DNA of 64,000 nt, taken from assembly GCA_963693305.1 (NCBI GenBank), contig OY855906.1:2472501-2536500 (forward strand). Reading direction: 5' to 3'. Within the stretch, counting starts at the first letter, position 1, and each line of letters opens with the position of its first letter. The notes beneath the pieces are model-generated. The model saw only the letters and a program-made list of their open reading frames with translations. It was not told the origin of the DNA and did no database searches. Source of the stretch: Meandrina meandrites (Eukaryota > Cnidaria > Anthozoa > Scleractinia > Meandrinidae). The position numbers and the translations under genes are program-made. Shown here piece after piece: positions 27,874 to 41,300 of the stretch.

Positions 27874-28076
27874 AATGACTGTTATTGAACTTTGCTAGTT
27901 TTAGAAGTCAACCAGGAACTGAAAGTTTGAGTTAAAATAATGCAAATTTTCTTTGTGATTACTTTTTTATTTCTTTGGCGTTAAACGAATTGTAAGAGGA
28001 TTACTTGAATTGTTTCGTTAATTTTGTTGTTCCTTAAGAAGTGCAGATCTTGTAAGAGGAAAACTGGAATTGTTAA

Positions 28077-28082
28077 ATTAAA
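28077..28082 (+). terminator. Probable polyadenylation signal of polyubiquitin
   Basis: ATTAAA occurs about 204 bp after the stop codon, with a G/T-rich stretch (ttttgctgttaagatatgttg) just downstream that fits a CstF-binding element. It is the only good candidate in this 3' flank. Confidence 0.5.
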
Positions 28083-28517
28083 GTTTTGCTGTTAAGATAT
28101 GTTGTAGTGTACTAGCTTTCATGTAGGTTTCCCTTGGGTCTTTTCTATCTAAGTGGTCTTAAAACAATAGCAATTTGAATAGTCGCACCAATAACATCAG
28201 AACTTGTGTGACAAATGCTTATTGCTGAGAAAAGTCAAGTCTTTGTTTTTAATCTGAATTGGTGTGTAGAAAGCTGCAATGCCCTACCAAATTTCTAAGT
28301 TTTAACATTGGGATACCAAAAAATTTCAATTGAAAACCAAGTGAGAAGGATCTGTTTGTATAGTTGCAACTAACAAACTCTTCTTATCTGAATATTTGAC
28401 TTCGTATTCAAAGAGGAATTTCGATGTTGATCACTCTTGAGACAACTGGTCATTATTCCAGGAACAAAATTAGTGAGGCTTTGATTGTGCATGCTTGTAA
28501 GCCATTTGTGTTCAATG

Positions 28518-28936
28518 CATACCTGCCAACTCTCCCGGTTTTCCTGGGAGTCTCCAAGTTTTTCATCAAATCTCCCGGGAAATACCTAACCTGGTTAATT
28601 TCAATTTTTTTTCATCAATTCCGTTATTTTCAAGAATCCAAAAAGGAAAATAAGACGAAGTGGATTTACTGCTCTTATTTGAGCTGTTCTCAATCGGAAA
28701 ACTTCGAAAAATGGGAAACGGAGCGATCAAATTGATATATATTTAACGAGAATCATAATTGGTCCAACGAAACCAATCCAATCGCACAATACATGGAAGA
28801 AAGTTGGCGTGGTTTTCGCACGCTGTTTACACTCGAAGCGAAGATCGTCAGCATGGATTTCAGTTCGTGGGGGGGAGGGGGGTGCCAAGAATTCTAGACG
28901 TCTCCAGATTTTTTGTACCCTGGGGGTTGGCAGGAA
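28518..28936. mobile_element. TIR element (hAT-like MITE candidate)
   Basis: The left end 'acctgccaactctcccggtt' near 28520 is mirrored by 'ccctgggggttggcagga' near 28920-28936. The interior has 'tctcccggg' motifs and a G-rich run. I found no clean target duplication, so the class is tentative. Confidence 0.5.
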
Positions 28937-31239
28937 TGGTTCAATGTGTGATCTGATTGGTCTATTCTCCCTTAATCTGAATGTGTCGTGATGCACTCCA
29001 GATAAAAAGACTATATTTGGGTGAGTTACTTGAAAATGAAAGGCGTTATCCATCGCCTGTTCCAAGAGATAATTGTTGATCTAAGGTTACGTGTAAAATT
29101 TGCATTTAAATTAAACAGGAGACAAATGACAGACAAGCTTGATTAAAATTCAATTGTTGGCCAAATTATTTATTTTACCAAAAATTAATGTAATTTCTGG
29201 TTCCTTAATTACATCACTGCATCAAGTACTTTATATAGGAGGAAAAGTGTCATCTGCTGTTGACAGCAAGCACTCTCTCACAGCTTACGCTGCTCATTCG
29301 TAAGATACTATCCTATTTAAATAACATTAAATATATTGCTTTGGACTAACTAGCCTTACATTCACATACAATCACTTTTGTGACAAAATGAACAAAAGGC
29401 TAAAAGCCCAACATTATTTGCAAGCTAAAGCGTGTTTCGCCAGTCAAGGGCAAGAATAAAGGGAGCAGTGGAGCTCAATGGGAAGGAGGCCAAATGCAGT
29501 GCCCATCTCTCGCACCGGACTCTTATTCAGTGTGCACTTTGCCTGACCAAAGAGCAATATCTGGGGATAAGGGCAGAGACTAGCCAGTCCAGAACAAATC
29601 TACTAACACTGAGAGGTTCTATGCTAGCACTTAAGTTCTTAGAATTTTGCCCTGTAAACTCAACTTTGGCAACAACATTGTAGAACAATCCGCAACAAAG
29701 CATAATTTTTATTGTTACAAGTTTGACTTAGTTGAAATGCTATATGCACTGTACCACCTGTAGTGAAGCATTGCGTGTAACACTTCACTCTCGTGTGGGA
29801 GTGTCTCACAACACTTAAGATCACATTAAATGGCTACTAGTTAATAACATTGTTAATAATGTTGGTGTTGAGAGGTAGGGGTGGGATGTGATATGCTTTC
29901 TCTTTTTTTTGTGATATGATTTCATTATCACTGATAAGCCATCTGATTCCTCCAATTTCTGACACATTTGGGAGGGGAGGCGGGGGAGGGGGGGAATCCC
30001 CATATGAAAGGTATGGAGGCGTTCATCGGAGACGAAGACCAATCTAGGCTTGGCTCAAGCTGTTTTGCCTGATCGGTCTATACTGACAACACAGAATGAT
30101 AGAGTTTTATTTCCTCACATGCAACCTTAAATGAGATGTTGACAGCTAAAAATATTGGCATTCTGCCCAGACCACAATAAGTGAGTGAGTGTTACCCTAA
30201 GTGAGATGATGAGGGTCCCTGTCCCTTTCATATGAGATCCCCCATCCCCCTCCCCTGGGTTATAGTGTTTTCCTGTCCCAACCACCCCAAGTGAGAACAA
30301 AACCTGTAATTCACCCAAAGTGAGATGGTGAACATCCCTGCCCTTTCATACAAGATCCCCCATCCCCTTCAGTTACAGTGTTTTCCTTTAGGATAGCAAA
30401 TTCATGAAAAGAAACCTAAACAATATTTACTATTTACAAATTTAACATTCTACAAAAATTAATGTCTCAAAATGTTCTGGTATTAAGGTTATAAAAAGCT
30501 ATCATACTACTAAAAATGGCAGTCTAACTGCATGTTAGTCATTTACAATTTATCTGGTATTTTTGTAATTCTGAACTTTTTAAATAAGTATTAATTTTTA
30601 TTACTATTAATTTTAATTTCAAGGGCAATACAAATTCTAAAAATTTTATGCTATTATTGTGATAAAAACAATTAAATTACAGACTGTTCCCAGCCTCTCT
30701 ATTTTTCAACCCAAAGGAAATGAGCATGAAGCACCAGGGGATGGCCCCCTAATGCCTTCCATTTTGCACTGACCTCCAGTTCTCTCACAATTATTTCCCT
30801 GTGTTCAATGATTGAAGAAGAAAACGAAAAAAAATAGAAGGCTATGAACAGTCTATCAAATTACACTGGTGCAGTATTTGGTAACTTACTGTAGAAAAAG
30901 AAATATAAAAAATATATTGCTGAATGATGCAGAACCTGCCTGCTTCTACTTTCAATTTCCATGAGAGAGAGTGTCCTACTTCCGTTTTACAAGTGACTGG
31001 ATGTCTCTCCCAGTATTTTTAAGAAAGCCAATGCCATGCACAATTTTTAAGAAAAACCTTACAAGGTTCTTAATGGATGAACATTTTTAAATGATAAACA
31101 AATATTTTTAGTTGTACGACGTATTTTTAATAGATAACTATTTATAATTAGTTTTTAGGACGGTAGGTAGTTTTCGTAGTTTCAATTATTGTATATTTTA
31201 TACTTTTAGATCTGTGACATTTGTACTTCCTAGTTTTAG

Positions 31240-31348
31240 TTTTTAATACTTTTTTATTTCTATGGAGGACCTCCCTGAAAACCACGTATTTACGTGACGG
31301 GCGCTTCCTCTTTAAAGATTGTTTCATTATTATTATTATTATTATTAT
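31240..31348 (+). mobile_element. Probable LINE 3' end with (ATT)n tail
   Basis: A GC-richer block around 'ggaggacctccctgaaaacc' and 'gacgggcgcttcctcttta' is followed directly by (ATT)n at 31326-31348. A unique block ending in a short microsatellite tail is typical of some non-LTR element 3' ends. No coding sequence remains. Confidence 0.35.
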
Positions 31349-32378
31349 GAAATATTAATGAAACTGGTGGGAAGTTTTGTAGTTCTGCCTCTTGTAATTT
31401 TTATATATTTGTGTTATAAAAATTCTGGTCTTTGAAATACAATCCCAGCATCTACAATGAATTAGTGTTTTCAGTTGGGGGAACTAGCTAGTGCCAGTTT
31501 TAGAAAATCTTTGTTGAAGCACTCAAAGAGTTTCCCAATTATTTCATCCAATCAAAAACTAGCGTGATTGCTCACAAGTACTCTGGAAGCAATTGCGTGA
31601 ACAAATACATCATGTTGCTGAGCAACTTCTAGGAAGAAGAAGGTGGGCTCAGTCACTTCTTGGAGAAGTGATCAGGCCATCAACTGGCACATGTTCCCCT
31701 AACTGTTTTGGTGGTGAATGACACCCATTGTAAAATAAAGAATTCAAAAGACAATACACAAAATGTGTAATGTTCTAGAAAATATCCATACCCCTACCAT
31801 GGAAGGTTTTTGTTTTGAAACCCCCCACCCTTACACAATCCTTCACCCCTTGGGAAATTCCAGTCTAGCTTCATACTTCCTTTAAGGTCCTCCCCTCTCC
31901 ACCAAACCTCCCCTTCAGAATTTACAATGACCTTCCTTGGGGCAGGTATCGATATTTCCTGGGACAACACAATACAGGACATGAGATGTGTGTATGCTAT
32001 AGGCAAGCAGAACCATATCACAGGTATATAATAGAATATGACTGGAATAGGTTACAAATACTTGCTGAGCACAAGGAACAATGCTACACAGTCAGTCATA
32101 AAACGGGTTAAAGATCTATTATCCAACTTCAGCCATTAGTGATTGTTGTATGTCGTAATGGACACACTGGTGTCACATGATTTCCATGAAAACAGTATAT
32201 GACTTTGTCGAACAGCAAATTTTTACTAATTTTCGACATTATAATATTCATTATGTACTTTAAGCCTTGAGTGGAGTTGGATAACAATTCTCAAATGTTA
32301 TATGTTGAAACTTGACACCAAATATGCAACAGAAAATTTGATCATATGCATAATCGATGGATTGTCTTCATTAGCCAG

Positions 32379-35300
32379 TTAGAAATTTTCCTTGTTGTAG
32401 GAAAATTTTACTCCAGTACTCTGATCACTGTATTGGTTGGCCATTTTGTGCAAGACATGTGACAAAACACTTGGTCCACAGAAGAATACTCCAATTTCCT
32501 TCCTAAAAAGAGAGAGACAATTAAATCAACAACAATGACAAGAAATATTTATTAAACATTTCGGTATCTATATATGTATTAATGGTATTACTACAAACTT
32601 ATATGCATCAAATATCTTACAATATATTACATAAAATTAACATGGATTGTCATCTTAATAAAGGTAAGGGACCTAGTGGTCCATCAGGACAGAGCTTATC
32701 CTGGTTTCTATACCATAAAGCCACAAACAGTGAGCGCTTTCCATTTACATGGAATTTTCGGTGAGAATTTTTCGACAAATGGAACAGTGCAATTTTTTTC
32801 AACACATAAACAGAACGAAAAGATGCTGTTCCTTTTGAAAATTCCATTCTGATAGCACTGCGAGAGCCTGGGTCACAAAAAGAAAATGGCGATCAAGGGT
32901 GAAATTTCTCTACTGAATCTTCCGTCTTCATGAAGCCTTGGAGAAAGTTCAAGGGAAAATCTCTCGCTGCTTGTGAAGGAACGTTCTCTATCTACACTCG
33001 ACAGGAATTTTGGATTAATTTAAATCGATTCAACGGGTATATTTCAGCGTTCTTTGGGTCACTTGTCGGCCTTGCTCTATGAGCGAACAGACTGGTTGTT
33101 GCGAATGGAACAGACATTTTCCGGTCATTCTGGGAGAAACGGGAAAAGAGGAATACCTCTGAAGGTATTCCTTTTTTTCTGAAAAATTTCCAGTGGAAAG
33201 GCCTGTTCCATTTCATTTCCCACCAGAACAACCGGTTTTTCCACACAAATGGAAAGCGTTCAGTATTTCTACTCCTGACCCTGGATGGGATGCTAGTCCA
33301 TCGCAGGGTTACCCCTAGCATTAAATTCACCGGCATCCATTGAAGATACACCTGCATGGAAAGAGGTACTGCAAAAGTAACGTGTCTTGCCCAAGAACAC
33401 AACACAGTGACCCGGGCCAGGGCTCAAACCCTGACTACTTGATGTGGAGTCCACCACACTAGCCATTAGGCCACCGTGCCTCCCACACTACCCCAGTGGA
33501 CTACCCCTAAAAATACCATTTAACCCTAACCATTTAGTTATTATAGTATTTTAGGGGCTGGGAAAATATTAAGGGGCTGGTCTACACAACAGTGGTCCAT
33601 TTGGGTAGTACATGGACTAGGTGGGGTGGGGGGGGGGAGAGCAATACTTTGTCCACAACCACTGCTACCCACCCTTTGTGTTTGTCAGCGATATCTTTAA
33701 AAATCTTGTTCCACGCTGGTCTTCCATATTGTGTCTTAGCTTCCAAATTTGTGATGTTATCAGCAGCACCCTGGTGCATGGTGGTTTGAATAGCCTGAAA
33801 TAAACATCAAACCCATAAAATGCTGAAGGGAACTTTGTCTGCTCAGGAGTAAAATTGTTTCAATATAATTTTCAATTATTATTGAAATTAGTCATTACCA
33901 AAGATTGCACTGCAAATTGCATTAAAAACTGTTATAAGTAGTTAGTTCATATTTTATTATGAAAACCACTTTGCAAAAAGAAAGCTTTAATTAGTTTTCC
34001 TTTGAAGACATTTGATCCCTGTTTTATGAGCAGTGGAGAGTATGTGTCTGTGCTCCGAGATACTTTTAATTCCAGATTCTCCGGTTTTCCTTAGCTTTCT
34101 CCATGAAAAAAAAAAACACACTTGCAAATTTCAATTTCATTGGGAACACACAGCTCCACAAATGTCTATATTTAAAACACAACATCATTTGCCAAAATAA
34201 TCATAGTAAATCTAATTTTTATAATAATTTATATAATTGACGGTCACAGTACTTAACATTCAGTTTTTGAAACATGCATAACACGAACTTGGAATTCTAT
34301 CAAGCCATACCAATTTAGTGTCCCATCCAGTGAGGTAGATGTTATATTCCACAAAGTCAGTCATGTTCATTTCAGCCATCTAAATTCAAAATTATTACAA
34401 TCTTTAGAAACATATAATTTAAATATCTAAGGTAACGATGACTTAATTGTAATCTCAGCCTCAGGGGAGTCAGATCGCCTTTCACTTTGCAATAAATTAT
34501 TCCAAGTATATTTAAGCTTTCTACCAATAAATTATTGATTGAAGGTATCCAGTGAAATATATTTGGATTTCCAATTTGATTAATTGGTTAATGAAAAAGA
34601 TTCAATTCCAGTTCTGAATTACAGTCTTCGTTATTTTTGCATGCTGATTTTGAAATGTTTTATGGTCAGGTGTCACTTTTCAGACACATAGCCATGTGAT
34701 CAAAATGGAATAAGTTTCTCCTAACAATTAGTACATGTAGATGACTTCTGAAATAAAAATTAGGCCCCAGTTGTTCAAAGGTTGGATAACGCTATCCACC
34801 GGATAGATCATAATCCAGCGGATAACTGTTGACATCTGAACAAACTTCACTATCTGCTGGATAGTGATTGGTCCGGTGGATATCCACCCTTTGAACAACT
34901 AGGGCCAGAACAGTACACCATTTCTTACCTGAATTTCCAAATGTTTTAGGAGGTCTGTGAACCATTCAAACGCATTTGTATCTCGACATATCCAGAAAAA
35001 GTACACTTTCTTGATTGTCAAGTCACCGTAGCCTTGGTTGTGGCGATACCTGACACAAAAGAAGGAACATTTCGGAGGTCATTTTTTTTTTGGGGGGGGG
35101 GGGGGGGACAGACAGATAGACACAGAGGCAGCCAGACAGATGGATCTTATAGACAGAGGGCCTGACAAACTAACAAACAGGAAAAAAAAACCATTTCTTT
35201 GTTTTAATCAAAGGGGTCTATGAGCCACTCATGAATGCGTTAGATATATTTGAATCGTTCCTTTGAACAGCACAGTATCGATGGGAAATATTCATTATAG

Positions 35301-38300
35301 GGATAGCGAGACAACTTAGGAAACAGTGATATTGGAGAGAGGTACCTTTGTAAAGCTGTATTTTTATTCACAGCCGAGGGAAAAGACATTTAGAAAGTGC
35401 CCGTGAGCATACCTAATTTGCATAATGTTTACAACACATCGATGGAAGGATGGAAGGATGGAAGGCTAAACTTCCCCACTATACTCGTTCATTGCGCAAG
35501 CGCATTCGTGAGTAAAAAAGGGCTTACCACACAGACTTCAGGATTGATGCAAATGGTGTCACTCCAATACCAGCACCAATACACATAATGACATCATACT
35601 TGAACACATCCTGCAAGAAAAAGAGTCTCAACTATGGATCATAGAAAATTTGTCTTGATATATAACCAAACTCTCAAAGCAAACAATAAAAGAAATGAAT
35701 AGGCAACATTATTAAGGAGAACTGATATTTTCAATTTAAACTGAATTAAAAGGACTAAAAGGTATTTACTGTGCTTGATGTTCCAAAAGGACCATCTACA
35801 GCCAGCCTAGAACAAAGAAAATTAAGTTCAGAAAAATAATGGTAAATAAATAACAAATAAATAATCATTATTGTTTTTTAGTTGAACCCAATTATAAGCT
35901 ATTTTGACAGTCAAACAGCAGCCAAAATAGTTTGTACCTTGGACAGTCACCAATATCTTTCATTCCACTGTCGTTTACACCAAACTCTTTATGTAGAGCA
36001 GCTAAAAGAATAATAAAAGTAATAATTTAGTCTGTAATTTTTTTAAGACAAAATAACTGTACAATGAAATTATATCATTCTGGCACCTGTGAACAATTCC
36101 CAGCATTAGGCATTTAGCAAGAACCAGGGCTTTCTATTATGAGGCCCAGCACCCACAGGAACTCTTGAATCACAGGCTAAAATTCATGCAGCTCCTTACA
36201 AGGGGAAAATGTTTTCAGTTTCTTATACTGCTCTCCAATATATTAGACCTAGTTTAAATCTGAAGAACTGACTGGGAGTGTGGATAATACCCCTGGCTGG
36301 ATACTAATTCATCAAAGGTTACACCCCATTTTTGTCCAGTTTTTGCACATTTTTCTGGTACCCATTTATCTTCCTGGGTGGAGATCGAGTGTGTGGAATT
36401 CAAGGGACCCCCCTGCCAAAAATAACATCGACATTTTGAGCCATGTGCTCTTGTGTAAAATAATTGTGGTTTTGCTTTGTTGCGTTTTGTCAGACGTGTT
36501 GTAATCATGTAATGGAACTTTGCACTCTTAGCCGGTTAAAATTTGCTTCAGCCAGTGGTTGTTAGTTTGGAATGGAATAAATTCAATACAGAGAGAAAGT
36601 GTCTTGCCCAAGAAAATAAGACCAATCGACTGTCCTCTCTATCAAGAGTCCAGCAAACTAACCATTAGGCAACCACAACCTAGATAACTGTAAGAAAATA
36701 ATGCATAAACAATTCACCCCCTATGTGGGAGGTGCACTGGCTTGATGGTTAGCGTGTTTGGTTTTTGGATTGAGTGGTTTGCATTCAAATGCTGCCTAAC
36801 CTCACAGTGTGACAAGCTCTTGGGCAAGACGATATACTCTCACAGTAATTATCTTTACCCATAAACAAGGTATATTAAAAAGGTACTGGTAAATTGCATG
36901 GAAAACTGACAGAACACTGGGCTGGGTAGCCTGTAATGTACTAGTGTCCCATCCAGGAGTTGCTCAATACTCCTCCATCTTTGACTCATGCTATGAAACT
37001 GGGATAATTAAGCTAGTGATTTGGGCCATTTCTAGGTTGAGTGCCAATTTCTTGACCCTTTTCAATTTTTCCTGTGAACGTGACAAATTTTATACCTGTC
37101 CAGTCTCCTGCAGACCTGATATGGACACTGAAATAGGATTCTTCTGGGGCCTGGAACATAGAGAAGTCTGAGTTAATTAAGGATGACAAACACTACATTT
37201 CACTCTTGAGCTCCACAAAAAGCGTTTAGCAAATAGCCTTTGAGCAAGAAGAGAGTGCTAGGTTTTAAAAATCATTGGTTTAACTTTTTATTTGGACTGA
37301 ATATTTATTTAATACTCACAGATGTCAGTGTGAAGGGATGCCACTCTAGGTGTGAGATCTTGGGACACTTAAGGAAAATGTACTGCAAAAAAATATAAAA
37401 AATAAATCAACATATAGAGTACTAGTAAGTGGATAGTTAACAAACTGAATTTTTTTATTTCCTTGTCGACTTTACCTGCCCTGCTTCACATCTAAAGCCA
37501 TCCTTCTTCATTTGAATCTCAAGTACTTTTGATGGATGTTTTATTACCTAGAACAAAATTAATATTTATTAATATTTAATTAATAATTTTCCATTTCAGA
37601 TGATGTCTCCTAATCAAGTCATGCAACATCACTATAGGATTGTGATCTTTGATTCTCTAATAACAACACTGTAGCTATTGATTAAAATTGTCCTTTCTCC
37701 ACAAAAAATCCTTGAAGAAAAAGAAGCATTGAATCAGTATTTACCAGGCATTAATGTTGTATTTTTATATCTCACCTTCAGAATTTTCACCTTCTGAAAA
37801 GACCGGTACATCCTCAGAAAGCGCTCAAAACAGTAAAAGATCATGGGTACAATGACAAATTTCCATGTCTAAAGTGTTAAAAAAAAACAGAAAAAAATAA
37901 ATGTTTGCAACAGATAGCACAAGACACATACTGTTTAACGATCAGACCTACAAGAATGGAGAGGAGGGGATCATGCCACCCCCCTCCAAGGTTTTTTCAA
38001 AAATTTTGGAACGGGGATCTACTCTGTGATACTGAAGCTTTCAGTAGCTGATCATTCATCTCTTGCTGACATTTTGATGAGTCAACAGTGTATCCACGAT
38101 TTTTGACACTGCATGTGGGTTTAGCCAAGTTTCAACTCTTTTTGACCTGATTTTCCATTTTTCCATTTTTCTTATGCAAAATCTTACTAGCATTTTTGGC
38201 TACATTTGTATTTTGTGGGGACGACTCAGAAATGAAGACCTCTGACCCTCTCAAATGAGACCCAAATTAAATATAAGAATTTGTCCACCAAAGCCTTGAC

Positions 38301-41300
38301 TTCAAGCCACTGTTTGAGGGCATTAAAGCATAATACAGGAAAGGTCTTTTTCTACCTCTTAGGGGTAAAAATGAATTTGAATTTGAGCTACGACTGCCGA
38401 GCAAGAGTCATTTTAGCAGTGTTCTAAATATCTTGATGTGCACCCCTGTAATTTTCTCATGTGATCATGAGTTACCTATCCCCCTGTGGATTTGTGTTAG
38501 AGAGGAAGGAGCTCTGATCATCTTCAAATGTTTACGGGTAAAACTAATAGTACCATTGCTCCTGGTGCTGTAAGCTTTGGTCTGATTTTGTAACAGTTGG
38601 TTGAATGATTCTTCCAAAGATTGACATCATCACAGACCTCAGGGTCATGGACATCCATGTTGGTTTGATAGCGTAATAAATCCCTAAAAGGAATAATATT
38701 ATAGGAGTTAGTAATAGTCCTTACAGCTTTTAAAATAAAGATATTGAAGTTACAGTATGTTTAAAATGTAGAGCTACCGGTTTAATATTATGTTGTGATT
38801 AAAGTATAGAACTGTAGAAGATAACACATTGTTTATAAGATAAGGTTGTGTTAAAAACGCAGAGCTGTAGATCTGAAGCAATCAGGTTAAAATTTGCAGA
38901 TCATTTACAAAAATAGAAGGACTGTTAGTACTGAAAAATGTGATTGTTGTACAGTTGTAGAAGTGAAAAAAAAGAACTCTTACATAGGCCATGCAAACAA
39001 AAGAAATTTACAAGTCAATTGAAAGCAATAATTATATCTTACCCAATACCGTGCACAACAAGACAGCCAAAAAATATAACAAATAAATGGTGGGTGAACC
39101 AAAAAGTTTCAAAGTATGATCTCCTGCAGGCAAGATTAACAACATGTTAGTTCAGAGTGTTCACCATAAAAGCTCTCCTAAGCACACCCCCCCCCCCCCC
39201 CTCCCTGGGGGGCTTATTTCTTTCCAAGAGCTATTATTGAAGTTCCAGGGAGGGGGGGCATAATTTAGAGAGGGGGAAGGGTGGGGGAGATAAAGAGAGA
39301 CCTCCAGTAATTTGACAAACATTCTTTGAACAGATCTTAAGATAAGTGCAGTATACTGATTGAGCTGCTGGACATGCATGCCCTATATTTTACATCTGTG
39401 GGGATGTCTTCCAAGAGAGGCCGTTTTTTAATTAGAAGGTACTGTCTTTAATAAAGCTTACTATATGAATGGAAATAATAGTCACAATCTGGAATTGATG
39501 ACAAAAATAGAGAAAATACAATGTTAGTATTTAATACTGGTTGCAAACTGTACCTTATAAGTTCTGTTGCTGATGATACCATGAGAATTAAAGCTAACGT
39601 CATGACCACACCTGTCACACCAGCCACTATCAACACAACAAAATGTTGATTAAAAATTACAAACAATGAAATTATTACTTAATAAAATAATAAATGTTAA
39701 CTTAATAATAAAACTGACACCATGCAAGGACGAGGCTGTTCTCAAAATACAGGAAGTCAATCAGTCAGAGGACTTTACGTCAGACATATAGGAGGCGGTG
39801 TGGCCTAGTGGTTAGGGCGCTGGACTTGCAACCTGGAGGTCCCAGGTTCAAATCCTCCTTCCTGCCACTAGCTGGATTTGTTTTCTGTAGCCCAGAACTC
39901 AACTCCACCATGCTTTGTAAATATATGCCAACTGGTCAGTCTCCTACCCATTGGGATTCTTAAGATGTCAATGTTTAATTTCTGTTTCATATTTGTTTGT
40001 AATGCACATTTGGTCATATTCACATGAAATTTGTGTGATATAAATGTTAATTATTATTGTTATTTATATAACCCTGGATGGTGTCAGTAAATTATCTGAT
40101 TGATTAAAGGGGCGCTTCTTAACTGCAGATCTAGAGCAGTTGCTAAGGAATTGCTGATTGAAGATGTTTTTTTTGGAGAATTTGGTAAATGCTAAATGGT
40201 GAATTTTTTTTGGCAGGGGGGGGGGGAGACACCTGCTTGGAAGAAATTGATAAATGCACCCATGTAACTAGGGCCAGTCACACGCCACGTGTAAGAATTA
40301 AAAATCTCTAAAACTTGGAGGAAAGAAGGTAGAGTTCCAATTTTTTTAAAAAAGAATCAGAGACAACGTAGCCTTCTTTATAATCCTAGACTGCTTGCAC
40401 ATGATGGCAACTTTCAGAAGCCTTTTTACATGAGAAAAATACTAAAAATGTAATTGATGAAGCAAGTTCAGTCCATATGTTAAAATATTGAGAAGTTCAT
40501 TTTTTATACTGTGTCTCTTTCCACAAGAAAAAATAAAACATTAAAACATTAAACTCATTCTCAATATTTCTACTAACAATACATCAACCTCATGCTTAGT
40601 TAACAACAAAAATCACCATATCAGCAGCATTTTTAAGAATGTCCTCTCACCTGTCTTAAAGAGGCCAGTTACAGGATCCTATGAGTGGAAAAACAAAATA
40701 CTTAATTATCCAAGTATTTATTAGGGTGGCTCATTGCTTTAAAATTCAATAATATTATTGACAGTCTTTGAGGTGACTGCTATCATAATTAGCACCAGGT
40801 GAATCTTAAATCATTAATCTTAATTAATTTGGCACAAGGACACTAATTTAGATAACTAACAGAGACAATAGCATTTTTGAGCTTAGCTATTAACATTTAT
40901 TTATTTACTTCCGCTGTCAAATTGTTGGAACACTGAAAACGGCCTAAAGAACACGTCACCTTATGTGACAATCACCTTGTTAATGTGGCCACTTATTTTT
41001 TTGCCCTTGAACAGTACATGTAACTCAGTTCATATCACTTTTAGTTATCACATTACTACATGGCAACTCGGCAATAGTCAAATTGGCAGGGTTCCACTTT
41101 ATAAACAACTTTTTTGTAAAAATAATTACTGACAATTTATTTAAAAGTTCTTCAAACTCACAGTTCCAGATTCCCTTATAGGATTAAGCCATGGATCATC
41201 CAACTGGCTGAGATGTTGCTCAATCTCTGTGTCAGCTTTTGACTGGCTTTCTGTTAGGTTTGTCAGGTTGAAGCAGTGACCACTTATGTGAACCACTGAA

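Larger units (their letters stand above)
27874..32378. other. Convergent intergenic region, polyubiquitin to NOX
   Basis: This 4.5 kb is flanked by two gene 3' ends and contains no gene I can support. It holds the ubiquitin 3' UTR, a TIR element at 28518-28935, a LINE-like 3' tail with (ATT)n near 31240-31348, and otherwise AT-rich unique-looking sequence. The reading frames at 28424-28735 and 29432-29683 show no recognisable domain. Confidence 0.5.

Noticed and set aside
29432..29683. 83-residue plus-strand frame in the polyubiquitin/NOX spacer
   Set aside because: No recognisable motif on either strand and no exon-like boundaries I could defend.
39791..39865. tRNA gene candidates at SINE heads (also 4100-4175, 21660-21742, 49425-49505)
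   Set aside because: Box A and B are recognisable, but acceptor stems do not pair and each is joined to a repeated SINE body.
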